A stretch of 54,042 nt of DNA from NCBI GenBank assembly GCA_019113745.1, contig DXGV01000007.1:1-54042 (forward strand), given 5' to 3'. Both the position numbers and the translations under genes were made by a program. Below are positions 1-7,258 of the stretch, in pieces. The notes below the pieces were generated by a model, which did no database searches, was not told the DNA's origin, and saw only the letters and a program-made list of their open reading frames with translations. This stretch comes from Candidatus Blautia intestinavium. Lineage in GTDB: Bacteria > Bacillota > Clostridia > Lachnospirales > Lachnospiraceae. The stretch's first letter is position 1, and each line of letters begins with the position of its first letter.

Positions 1-24
1 ACTAATCGGTCGAGGGCTTGACCA
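1..24 (+). rRNA. 23S rRNA, 3' end only
   Basis: The first bases (ACTAATCGGTCGAGGGCTTG followed by ACC) match the conserved 3' terminus of bacterial 23S rRNA. The rest of the gene lies outside the window. The exact mature end, near base 23-25, is an estimate. No 5S rRNA follows before the tRNA. Confidence 0.85.
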
Positions 25-325
25 AAAACACTTAGCGAAGGCGAGGCAAAGCCGAAGGCTGAGTTTAGTGTTTTGGTCGTTCCATGGAACGGAGTGAGAT
101 GGAACTTCCGAAGCACAGCTGAGAAAGCGGATATTTGCAAAGCAAAAGGCATCGAATGACGAGCGGAGCGAGTCATGAGGTGACCGCTGACGCAGAGACT
201 GCTTATCGAAGCGACGCGAGGTCAGAGAGATTCATCATAAAATGTCAGCATGTGTGCAGTTTTGAAGGTACAACTAAGTATCTTATATGAAAAGTGACTA
301 GCAATAGTCACATTTTCTTATATAT
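25..325 (+). other. hairpin-rich rRNA-tRNA spacer
   Basis: I see no gene and no 5S rRNA here. The spacer holds several stem-loops. One pairs AAAACACT (25-32) with AGTGTTTT (67-74). One pairs GTTCCAT (79-85) with ATGGAAC (98-104). One pairs ATGAC with GTCAT near 157-175 around a GAGCGGAGCGAG core. A last one pairs GTGACT (294-299) with AGTCAC (306-311), is followed by a T-rich stretch, and could be a weak terminator of the rRNA operon. The purine-rich G/A tips resemble each other although the arms differ. Confidence 0.6.
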
Positions 326-396
326 AGGGGATTGGTCAAATGGTATGATAGGGGTCTCCAAAACCTTTGGTGGGAGTTCGATTCTCTCATCCCCTG
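326..396 (+). tRNA. tRNA-Trp (anticodon CCA)
   Basis: A full cloverleaf can be folded. The acceptor stem is AGGGGAT/ATCCCCT with discriminator G, the D arm is GTCA/TGAT, and the anticodon stem is GGGGT/ACCTT around loop CTCCAAA, giving anticodon CCA at loop positions 3-5. The T arm is GGGAG/CTCTC around TTCGATT. The A1-T72 pair and G73 are typical of bacterial tRNA-Trp. The 3' CCA is not encoded. Confidence 0.93.
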
Positions 397-409
397 CTCT
401 CTAAGAGTC

Positions 410-446
410 GGAAATGTTTGTAAAATCAGACATTTCCGTTTTTTTA
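410..446 (+). terminator. intrinsic terminator after tRNA-Trp
   Basis: GGAAATGT (410-417) pairs with ACATTTCC (430-437), followed directly by a run of T. It closes the rRNA-tRNA transcription unit. Confidence 0.85.
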
Positions 447-465
447 TGTCATTCATAAAAAAACA

Positions 466-495
466 CTGGCAAATTCTCTGTTCCTGTTATATAAT
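466..495 (+). promoter_or_regulatory. putative promoter for the DUF368 gene
   Basis: TATAAT at 490-495 with a weak -35 CTGGCA at 466-471 and 18-bp spacing, about 70 bp before the start codon. Confidence 0.45.
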
Positions 496-565
496 AACCT
501 CTGTCTTTCGAACATAAGTATGAGAAGAATAAAGATCCCTTTTAACGGGGCGGATAGGAGCAGAT

Positions 566-1417
566 ATGAATACGAACAAAAAAAGCAGTCCGTCGGTTTC
601 ACGCCTGATCCTCCAGGTTTTCCAGGGGGCGCTGATCGGACTGGGAGCCGTGCTTCCGGGAATTTCAGGCGGAGTACTCTGTGTTGTCTTTGGAATCTAT
701 AAACCCGTGATGGAACTTTTGTCCCATCCCTTTAAGAACTTTAAAACCCATGTGCCGAGGCTGATCCCTGTGATCATCGGAATGGGCATCGGTTTTCTCG
801 GAATCGCCAATCTTCTGGCGTATTTCCTGAACAGGTATCCGGATACGTCGGTATGTCTTTTCGTAGGTCTGATCGGCGGAATGCTTCCTTCACTTTTCCG
901 CGAAGCGGGAGAACAGGGAAGAACGAAAGGATCCTTTATTTCCATGGGAATCGCCATGGTGGTTATTTTTGTACTTCTGGGAACATTAAATATACTGTCT
1001 GTGAAGATTGAACCCAGCTTTGCATGGCTTTTATTCTGCGGATTCTGTCTTGCGCTGAGTGTGATCGCACCGGGAATGAGTTTTTCCACGCTGCTGATGC
1101 CTCTGGGACTATATACTCCCTTTGTAGACGGTATCGGTCATCTTGATATGTCCGTGCTGGTTCCCGGCGGTATTGGAGCCATTGTTACAGTAATCTGTCT
1201 GGCGAAGGCAGTGAACTCGCTGTTTGATCATCATTATAATCTGGCTTTTCATGCCATCGTGGGAATTGTGATCGCGGCTACGATCATGATTATTCCTTTT
1301 GGAAGCTTTGCTTCTTCTGCAGGACAGTTTGCCATTAATCTGATCTGGCTTATCATAGGCGTTGTGGCGGCGCTCGTACTGGATTACTTTAATCAGAAAG
1401 TTCCGGTAGAAAAATAA
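566..1417 (+). CDS. DUF368 (PopT-type) polyprenyl-phosphate transporter
   Basis: A 283-residue integral membrane protein of the DUF368 family. It has two related halves: PGISGG at residues 31-36 in the first and APGMSFS at about 168-174 in the second, which is the inverted-repeat architecture of the family. DUF368 proteins (PopT) have been shown in other bacteria to recycle undecaprenyl phosphate across the membrane for cell-wall synthesis; that function is carried over here from the family. The start is set by AGGAG nine bases upstream of ATG 566. The gene stands alone between a tRNA terminator and its own terminator at 1472-1512. Length and motifs are normal for the family. Confidence 0.85.
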   Translation: MNTNKKSSPSVSRLILQVFQGALIGLGAVLPGISGGVLCVVFGIYKPVMELLSHPFKNFKTHVPRLIPVIIGMGIGFLGIANLLAYFLNRYPDTSVCLFVGLIGGMLPSLFREAGEQGRTKGSFISMGIAMVVIFVLLGTLNILSVKIEPSFAWLLFCGFCLALSVIAPGMSFSTLLMPLGLYTPFVDGIGHLDMSVLVPGGIGAIVTVICLAKAVNSLFDHHYNLAFHAIVGIVIAATIMIIPFGSFASSAGQFAINLIWLIIGVVAALVLDYFNQKVPVEK

Positions 1418-1471
1418 TTTACGGGTCTGAATGGATTCGGGACAATTAAAAATGACAACATAAAATCAGAG

Positions 1472-1512
1472 AAAACGATCCGGCGTGCGAATATGCTCCC
1501 GGATCGTTTTTC
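1472..1512 (+). terminator. intrinsic terminator after the DUF368 gene
   Basis: AAAACGATCCGG pairs with CCGGATCGTTTT around a loop of about 15 bases, and the second arm runs into T residues. Confidence 0.85.
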
Positions 1513-1664
1513 TGCTTTTCGGACAGATGTAAATGTAGTACAATAATATGAAGATGTACACTGACGCTGGCATAAACCTGAGTACAGGCATTACATTTAT
1601 GGGTGAGGCAGAAAAACTGCTCATTCCTGATAATATGTATCAACATTGGATAAAAAGGAGAAAC

Positions 1665-2083
1665 ATGACGAAAAAGAAAGAGAACACAGCACAGGAAAAT
1701 GCTGAGAGGGAAATAACAGAAAAGCAGAAGGACGGCAGGATTGAAGTCTCCTGTGAGATGGAGGTTACGCTGAAGATCATAGGGGGAAATGGAAACTTCT
1801 TATCATCCATTACCTTCTGGATGAGGGACCGAAGCGCTATAATGAAATCCTCCGTTTCCTCAAGACCGCACATAAGAGGACGCTGACGACCCAGCTCAGG
1901 GAGCTTGAGGAGGACGGGATCGTTTCAAGGACCGTATATCCCACGGTTCCTCCACAGGTGGAGTACGCCATGACAGAACATGGAAAGACCCTTCAGCCGA
2001 TTGTGGAGCTGATGTGCGACTGGGGATATAAGAACGCAGGGGATAAATATATCATGACAAATGCCTACTGTACAGACAACTAG
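1665..2083 (+). pseudogene. HxlR-family regulator, frameshifted
   Basis: Read from ATG 1665 (AAGGAG just upstream), the product starts as an HxlR/DUF24 winged-helix regulator, including a Cys in the SCEMEVTL segment at the position of the redox Cys of YodB-type proteins. The frame breaks in the homopolymer GGGGGAAA at 1782-1789: the family motif IGGKWK needs one more base than is present. From that point the -1/+2 frame continues with perfect family signatures (TQLRELEEDGIVSR, then VEYAMTEHG) to TAG 2081-2083. The total length of 419 bases is one short of a whole number of codons. The upstream fragment alone would end at 1886. HxlR proteins often control a neighbouring redox or aldehyde gene, here the alcohol dehydrogenase at 2273. 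A base-calling error in the homopolymer is possible. Confidence 0.85.
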
Positions 2084-2179
2084 GGTGTGCGTGGGATCAG
2101 CTCTTTATCGACCGTATTGTCCCCTGCGCATTGGCGATTAGGGGAAGTGAAGGTGCCCTGGTACAAAAAAGGTTCCTTC

Positions 2180-2208
2180 TTGTGGTAAAAATATACGGGT
2201 TTTATAAT
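2180..2208 (+). promoter_or_regulatory. putative promoter of the alcohol dehydrogenase operon
   Basis: TTGTGG (2180-2185), a 17-bp spacer and TATAAT (2203-2208), about 65 bp before the start codon at 2273. The broken HxlR regulator gene ends just upstream, so this is its most likely target region. Confidence 0.55.
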
Positions 2209-2272
2209 ATGAATGTGACGGAAAATTCGTTGCAGGAAGTCATAAGAACAGAAGAAAGAAGGTATTTATATT

Positions 2273-3448
2273 ATGGACAATTTTACATTCTACGCTCCTA
2301 CATATTTTGTGTTTGGAAAAGATACGGAGAATGAAACGGGAAAATATGTGAAGAAATTCGGGGGAAGCAGAGTCCTTCTTCATTACGGCGGCGGTTCGGT
2401 AGTACGGTCCGGTCTCCTTGACAGAGTAAAGAAATCTCTGGAAAAAGAAGGTCTCACCTATGTGGAGCTGGGAGGAGTCAAGCCGAATCCCAGAAGCGGA
2501 CTTGTATACGAAGGAATCGATCTCTGCAGAAAAGAAAAGGTGGATTTTATCCTTGCCATCGGCGGAGGAAGCACCATCGACTCTTCCAAGGCGATTGCGG
2601 CGGGAGCTGTCTATGACGGTGATTTCTGGGATTACTATCAGGGAGGAATTGTGGAAGAAGCGCTTCCCATCGGAACGATCACCACGATTTCCGCGGCAGG
2701 AAGCGAGGGTTCTCCGGATTCTGTTATCACCAAAGAAGAGGGCATGTTTAAGAGATCTACTACAGGAGAAGCGCTCCGTCCGAAATTCACGATCATGAAT
2801 CCGGCTCTGACCGAGACCCTTCCCGCTTTCCAGACAGCCTGCGGGATCACGGATATCATAGCTCATCTTTATGAGCGGTATCTTACCAATACAGAAGAAG
2901 TGGAAGTTACAGACCGCCTGATCGAAGGGCTGATGCTGACCATGATCCATGAAGGCCCAAGAGTGATCGCGGATCCTCATAACTACCAGGCAAGAGCCAA
3001 TATTATGTGGGCCGGTATGATGGCTCATAATAACTCCTGCGGCGTAGGAAGGACGCAGGACTGGGCGAGCCATGACATTGAACATGAACTTTCCGCTCAG
3101 TATGACTGCGCTCACGGCGCCGGTCTGGCTGTAGTGATGCCGGCGGTGTTCACTTATAATCTGAAACATAATGTAATGCGTTTCGCTCAGGCCGCAGTCC
3201 GCGTTTGGGGCTGCCAGATGAACTTCGAAAATCCGGAGGAAACGGCAAAAGAGGGCATCGAGTGTCTGCGCCGGTTCCTGAAATCCATCGGAATGCCCGG
3301 TAACTTTGCAGAGCTGGGCGCGAAAGAGGAAGACATTGAGAAAATGGCTCACACCGCATGCTACGGCGATGCCAGAACAGGATCCCTGGGCGGTTTTGTT
3401 GAACTTCACGAAGAGGATGTTGCCAATATTTACCGGCTGATGCTGTAA
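2273..3448 (+). CDS. iron-containing alcohol dehydrogenase, YqhD/Bdh type
   Basis: A 391-residue group III metal-dependent alcohol dehydrogenase. The nucleotide-binding GGGSTID lies at residues 97-103. The metal ligands fall exactly at D194, H198, H267 and H281, the same numbering as in E. coli YqhD. Such enzymes reduce aldehydes (butanal and other short or toxic aldehydes) to alcohols using NAD(P)H in the cytoplasm. AGAAGG precedes ATG 2273. A YczE-like membrane protein gene follows after 17 bp and is probably cotranscribed. The upstream HxlR-type gene is frameshifted, so control of this gene may be altered. Whether the physiological role is detoxification or fermentative butanol/ethanol formation cannot be decided from sequence. 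Confidence 0.9.
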   Translation: MDNFTFYAPTYFVFGKDTENETGKYVKKFGGSRVLLHYGGGSVVRSGLLDRVKKSLEKEGLTYVELGGVKPNPRSGLVYEGIDLCRKEKVDFILAIGGGSTIDSSKAIAAGAVYDGDFWDYYQGGIVEEALPIGTITTISAAGSEGSPDSVITKEEGMFKRSTTGEALRPKFTIMNPALTETLPAFQTACGITDIIAHLYERYLTNTEEVEVTDRLIEGLMLTMIHEGPRVIADPHNYQARANIMWAGMMAHNNSCGVGRTQDWASHDIEHELSAQYDCAHGAGLAVVMPAVFTYNLKHNVMRFAQAAVRVWGCQMNFENPEETAKEGIECLRRFLKSIGMPGNFAELGAKEEDIEKMAHTACYGDARTGSLGGFVELHEEDVANIYRLML

Positions 3449-3465
3449 TGACGGGGAGGTAGATC

Positions 3466-4134
3466 ATGAGTGAGCAGAAGACGAAGTTCGCGTCTGATAC
3501 CTCAGGCAGAAGCATAAAAGACTGGGCGGTCGCCCTGATCGTGCTGCTGATCGGCCTGACGGTAGCGCATCTGGGAGTAACGCTGTTTCTTTTATCTGCT
3601 CTGGGTACAGATACTTTTACCGTCTTTATCCAGGGTCTGTCGGTGGTCTTCGGCCTGACCGTTGGAACGGTCCATGTGATCGTTCTCTGCATCCTGATGG
3701 TAGTGATGCTTTTCACTACGAAAGGATATGTGAAACCGGGAACAGTTGTCTGCGCGTTCTGCGGCGGACCGATCATTGATTTCTTTACATGGCTTTTCGG
3801 GGGATACATAAACGGAGACGCTTCCATGGTCGTCAGAGTGGCGAGCATGCTGATCGGATGTGTGATCCTGGCGGCCGGAATGTCTATTGTGATCAACAGT
3901 AACGCAGGTACCGGCCCAAACGATCTTGTGGCGGTGATCCTGTCCGATAAGATCGAGAAAGTAGAATTCCGCTGGGTGAGAGTGGGATGCGACCTTTTCT
4001 TCGTAGTCCTGGGCTTTTTCCTGGGAGGAACCGTGGGAGTGGGAACCATTGTGGCGGTATGTCTTACAGGGCCGCTGGTACAGTTCTGGCTTCCTATTAC
4101 AAAAAAGCTTGTAAATGCTGTTGGAGTGTATTAA
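3466..4134 (+). CDS. YczE/YitT-like integral membrane protein
   Basis: A 222-residue hydrophobic protein with about five or six membrane segments, resembling the YczE/YyaS/YitT group. The hallmark segment SNAGTGPNDL follows the middle transmembrane helix, and a glycine-rich GGTVGVGT stretch lies near the C terminus. The biochemical function of the family is unknown. GGGAGG lies nine bases before ATG 3466, and the gene starts 17 bp after the alcohol dehydrogenase stop, so the two form an operon closed by the hairpin at 4188-4216. Confidence 0.75.
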   Translation: MSEQKTKFASDTSGRSIKDWAVALIVLLIGLTVAHLGVTLFLLSALGTDTFTVFIQGLSVVFGLTVGTVHVIVLCILMVVMLFTTKGYVKPGTVVCAFCGGPIIDFFTWLFGGYINGDASMVVRVASMLIGCVILAAGMSIVINSNAGTGPNDLVAVILSDKIEKVEFRWVRVGCDLFFVVLGFFLGGTVGVGTIVAVCLTGPLVQFWLPITKKLVNAVGVY

Positions 4135-4187
4135 TCTATAGAATAGCGGCAGTGTACAAGGGAACAATATGGTCGACAATGAGACGT

Positions 4188-4216
4188 AAAACAGATGTCC
4201 GCCGGGCATCTGTTTT
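4188..4216 (+). terminator. stem-loop terminator after the YczE-like gene
   Basis: AAAACAGATG (4188-4197) pairs perfectly with CATCTGTTTT (4207-4216). The T run is short and part of the stem, so it could act in both directions. Confidence 0.7.
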
Positions 4217-4252
4217 GCATTGAGAAGAGAAAAATAAAAACAGGTGATTGCG

Positions 4253-5896
4253 ATGACAGATTACATTATAATAAACGGACTGATTGTAAATGGAAAAAAT
4301 GAACCGCCTTTTCCGGGAAATATTGTGATTGAAAATGGAGCGATAGGCGAGATTACAAAACCGGAAGCAATTCCGAAGAACTTCCCTCCGGAGCAGATCC
4401 TGGACGCGAAAGGCGGATATGTGACGCCGGGATTTATCGACATACACAGACATGGAGACTGGAAGGCTCTGTGCGGCGGAGACGATGAACTTCTGAACCG
4501 CCAGGGAATCACGTCGGTGGTAAATGGAAACTGCGGCCTGTCGGTGGCTCCTGTAGGAAAAAAATATGCCGGTGAGATTCTGGACTTTTTAAGCAGCGTT
4601 ACCGGAGATCTGCCGGGGGAATATCTGGAAGAAGACAGAGAGGGAAAGCGTTTCTGTCCTGTGGCGGAATCTTTTGCCTCCTATATGGACGCTCTTGCAG
4701 CTACGAAGAGAAGCGTGAACACAGGAATGCTTGCAGGCAACGGAACTATCCGGGCGGCGGCAGCCGGCTACGCTCCGGGAAGACTGACAAAGGAGGAGCT
4801 TCACCTTGTATGGAAAAATCTGGAAGAGTCATTGAGCGCAGGCGCTCTTGGCGTCAGTCTGGGAGTGGCTTATGCGCCGGAATTTGAATATGACGTCCGG
4901 GGCTTTACAGAGGCTCTGATGCCTTTAAAGAATATGGATATTCCCATTACCACCCATGTGCGCAGCGAGGGGGACGGTTTCCTGGAATCTGTCAGGGAAG
5001 TGATAGAAGTGGCGAAATCCCTGCATATTCCCCTTCATGTCAGTCATGTGAAATGTATCGGAAAGAAAAACTGGCGTGTCCGCCGCCGGGAAATTCTGGA
5101 GCTTTTCCGGCAGGCCAGAGAGGAAGGCGTGTCCCTGGACTTTGATTTATATCCATATCTTACAGGCTCCACGCAACTGGTCCATCTTCTTCCGCCTGAA
5201 AGCCAGGAGGGAGGAGCGGAAGCGATACTGGAGAGACTTGGGGATTCTGTATATCGCTGGCATCTGACGCAGATTCTCAGAAAACCGTCCAGACATTTTG
5301 AAAACATTGTGGAGCTTGCCGGATTTGACCAGATTTATGCCAGCACGCTCCATTCTGAAGAATATAAAGAAATGACGGGGAAATCTATTGCGGAGATTGC
5401 AAAGATCTGTAAGGAAGATCCCTATGACACGCTTTATGATATCCTGATCGCTGAAAAATGTCAGGCAACTATGCTGGATACTATTGCTTCAGAGGAGGAT
5501 ATGCTGCATTTTCTGAAGGATCCATATGCCAATGTGATCTCAGACGCTACCTATCCTACAGGCGGGAAATATCATCCGAGAGTCTACGCCGCGTTTCCAA
5601 AAGTTCTTGTGGATTATGTACGGGAAAAGAAGATTTTTTCTATCGAGGAGGCTGTCTATAAGATGACCGGGAAACCGGCGCAGGTTTTAAAGCTGGCGCA
5701 GGGAATCCTGGAGAAGGGAAGGCCGGCGGATATTAATATCTTCCGTCTGGAAAATCTGAAAGCTCCCGCCGATTTTGACAATCCCGCGCAGCTCTGCCGG
5801 GGATTTGACTATGTACTGGTAGGAGGAGCGGTGGCAGTAAAGAACGACTGCTGGAAAAATACCGGGAGCGGAAAGCTTTTAAGAAGGAAAAAATGA
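4253..5896 (+). CDS. N-acyl-D-amino-acid deacylase-type amidohydrolase
   Basis: A 547-residue metal-dependent amidohydrolase. The HxH metal motif is at H65/H67 in DIHRHGD, the metal-ligand Cys typical of D-aminoacylases is at C94 in NGNCG, and further His ligands are near H235 and H265. HPRVYAAFPKVL near the C terminus corresponds to the conserved HPR..GTFPRVL segment of D-aminoacylases. The expected reaction is hydrolysis of N-acyl-D-amino acids, or of a related N-acylated or cyclic amide, in the cytoplasm; the exact substrate is unknown. A GTG at 4244 is in frame, but AGGTGA at 4242-4247 is a good ribosome binding site for ATG 4253, so 4253 is preferred. No partner gene is visible. Confidence 0.82.
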   Translation: MTDYIIINGLIVNGKNEPPFPGNIVIENGAIGEITKPEAIPKNFPPEQILDAKGGYVTPGFIDIHRHGDWKALCGGDDELLNRQGITSVVNGNCGLSVAPVGKKYAGEILDFLSSVTGDLPGEYLEEDREGKRFCPVAESFASYMDALAATKRSVNTGMLAGNGTIRAAAAGYAPGRLTKEELHLVWKNLEESLSAGALGVSLGVAYAPEFEYDVRGFTEALMPLKNMDIPITTHVRSEGDGFLESVREVIEVAKSLHIPLHVSHVKCIGKKNWRVRRREILELFRQAREEGVSLDFDLYPYLTGSTQLVHLLPPESQEGGAEAILERLGDSVYRWHLTQILRKPSRHFENIVELAGFDQIYASTLHSEEYKEMTGKSIAEIAKICKEDPYDTLYDILIAEKCQATMLDTIASEEDMLHFLKDPYANVISDATYPTGGKYHPRVYAAFPKVLVDYVREKKIFSIEEAVYKMTGKPAQVLKLAQGILEKGRPADINIFRLENLKAPADFDNPAQLCRGFDYVLVGGAVAVKNDCWKNTGSGKLLRRKK

Positions 5897-5930
5897 ACCC
5901 TCGGAAGGAAATATCCTGCCGAAGGTTCAT
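5893..5930. terminator. shared stem-loop between convergent genes
   Basis: ATGAACCCTCGG pairs with CCGAAGGTTCAT (one mispair) between the convergent amidohydrolase and lacI-type genes. There is no clear T run, so terminator function is likely but weakly supported. Confidence 0.5.
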
Positions 5931-5941
5931 CTGCCGGATTC

Positions 5942-6967
5942 TTATTTTGTTGTAGATCTACGGATAAGAATAGGTGTGATAACTTTGTGGATCGGTTCCT
6001 TTAAAGGAACCGGTTTTCTTTTTTTTCGCTCGTCCATAAGGGAGGATAAAAGGCTCATGGCTTCCCCGGCGATGACGGGAATCTGCTGCCCTACCGTACT
6101 GATAGGAACAACGGCTTCTTCAGATATGGGAGAGTTGTCAAAACCGATAATCTGATATGTGTCGGGAAGCTTTCCATATTTTTGGATCAGGATATTAAGA
6201 AGAACGTTGGCGTGAGTGTCGTTGGGCATGAAAATCCCCTTTTTTTTGTCCGGATATTTCTGCTCCCAGCAGTCTACCAGCTCCATAATATTCTCACGGT
6301 TTTCCCTGAAAGTGTTGCCAAGATCTGTAAGCGTAAGATCATAAGGGAGATTGTTTTCCCTGCAGATGTCCGTAAACCCCTGAATACGTCCGAAAGCAGG
6401 AGTGGTTTCCGGCATTCTGGCATTGACGTGGATCAGAATGTCGCAGCAGCTTTTTTTCAGAAGGCTGGCAGCCTGCATTCCGCCCATATAATTATCTGTG
6501 TTGACGCTGCAGATATACTGATCCTCCCGTTCGATTCCGACCACGGGAAGATTATAGGATGCAAGCTCTTCAGAACTCAGTGTAGGACTTAAAATGATCA
6601 TCCCTTCAATGTTGTAGGCGAGAAGCTCCCGGATATATTTCCGTTCCACATCTGCCATATCATTTCCTGCAAATACAAGGAATTTATAGCCATAAGTCTC
6701 ATAGGTAGCAAGAATCTGGTTCAGCATTTCTGAATAGTAATGCATGTAAAGATTTGGTATAATGATCCCCACAAATTCGGTACGGCCGCTTGCGAGGATC
6801 CGTCCTACTTTATTTTCCTTATAATCAAGAGCAACCAGGGCGTCTGCGATTTTCTGCTGGTTTTCCAGGGTGAGGGAATCAGGATTATTAAAATACCGGG
6901 ATATTGTGGTTTTGGAAAAATGGGTATATGCCGCGATATCTGCAAAGGTTACTTTTTGTTTTTTCAT
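5942..6967 (-). CDS. LacI-family transcriptional regulator of the fructoside operon
   Basis: A 341-residue LacI/GalR-type repressor. The N-terminal helix-turn-helix with the hinge (TFADIAAYTHFSKTTISRYF) lies in residues 7-26, followed by a periplasmic-binding-protein-like sugar-sensing domain. It is transcribed divergently from the ABC importer and GH32 operon at 7259, which it very probably represses. Two pairs of ACCGGT-centred palindromes lie in the intergenic region: one next to its own promoter, one just after the operon promoter. A further match lies inside its own 3' coding end. The effector is presumably a fructoside or a phosphorylated fructose derivative; this is inference from the operon content. 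Confidence 0.9.
   Translation of the reverse strand: MKKQKVTFADIAAYTHFSKTTISRYFNNPDSLTLENQQKIADALVALDYKENKVGRILASGRTEFVGIIIPNLYMHYYSEMLNQILATYETYGYKFLVFAGNDMADVERKYIRELLAYNIEGMIILSPTLSSEELASYNLPVVGIEREDQYICSVNTDNYMGGMQAASLLKKSCCDILIHVNARMPETTPAFGRIQGFTDICRENNLPYDLTLTDLGNTFRENRENIMELVDCWEQKYPDKKKGIFMPNDTHANVLLNILIQKYGKLPDTYQIIGFDNSPISEEAVVPISTVGQQIPVIAGEAMSLLSSLMDERKKRKPVPLKEPIHKVITPILIRRSTTK
6002..6016. promoter_or_regulatory. possible auxiliary operator inside the lacI-type gene
   Basis: TAAAGGAACCGGTT at 6002-6015 is identical over 14 bases to 7201-7214, the operator next to the operon promoter. It lies in the 3' end of the repressor coding sequence, about 1.2 kb away. It may be a looping site or a coincidence. 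Confidence 0.35.
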
Positions 6968-7047
6968 AGATCATGACTCCTTTTCCATAGTCTCTTCCGG
7001 CTCTTTTTATCCGGACGGCAGGCAGGCTGCCGGGAGACGCTGCTTTA

Positions 7048-7077
7048 AGTATACCAGAGGAAAAGATGAAAAATCAA
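7048..7077 (-). promoter_or_regulatory. putative promoter of the lacI-type gene
   Basis: On the minus strand, TTGATT (7077-7072), an 18-bp spacer and TATACT (7053-7048) face the regulator gene. The operator pair at 7082-7104 sits immediately upstream of the -35 box, which fits autoregulation. Confidence 0.55.
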
Positions 7078-7081
7078 TGAG

Positions 7082-7104
7082 TAACCGGTTACAAAACCGG
7101 TTTT
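7082..7104. promoter_or_regulatory. operator pair 1 for the LacI-type repressor
   Basis: Two palindromes, TAACCGGTTA (7082-7091) and AAAACCGGTTTT (7093-7104), have centres exactly 12 bp apart. CG-centred palindromes with an ACCGGT core are typical of LacI-family operators. Confidence 0.75.
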
Positions 7105-7166
7105 ATAACATGTGCACAGAATTGAAGCAAAGAAAATGTAACAAATGACGAAATCAAAAAAAACCA

Positions 7167-7195
7167 TTGACATTATAAAGTCTTTATAATATTCT
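7167..7195 (+). promoter_or_regulatory. putative promoter of the ABC importer-GH32 operon
   Basis: TTGACA (7167-7172), a 17-bp spacer and TATTCT (7190-7195). A TATAAT at 7185-7190 would leave only 12 bp. The predicted start near 7202 lies directly before operator pair 2, so a bound repressor would block initiation. Confidence 0.6.
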
Positions 7196-7206
7196 TTTTG
7201 TAAAGG

Positions 7207-7227
7207 AACCGGTTACTTTACCGGTTA
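7207..7227. promoter_or_regulatory. operator pair 2 for the LacI-type repressor
   Basis: AACCGGTT (7207-7214) and an ACCGGT-core palindrome (7220-7225) again have centres 12 bp apart, mirroring pair 1. The two pairs are 124 bp apart centre to centre. Confidence 0.75.
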
Positions 7228-7258
7228 CACAAACAAAATGCAAAAAGGAGGAGAGGGA

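Noticed and set aside
2240-3409. A 389-codon minus-strand frame
   Set aside because: It is a shadow of the alcohol dehydrogenase, whose metal ligands match the family exactly.
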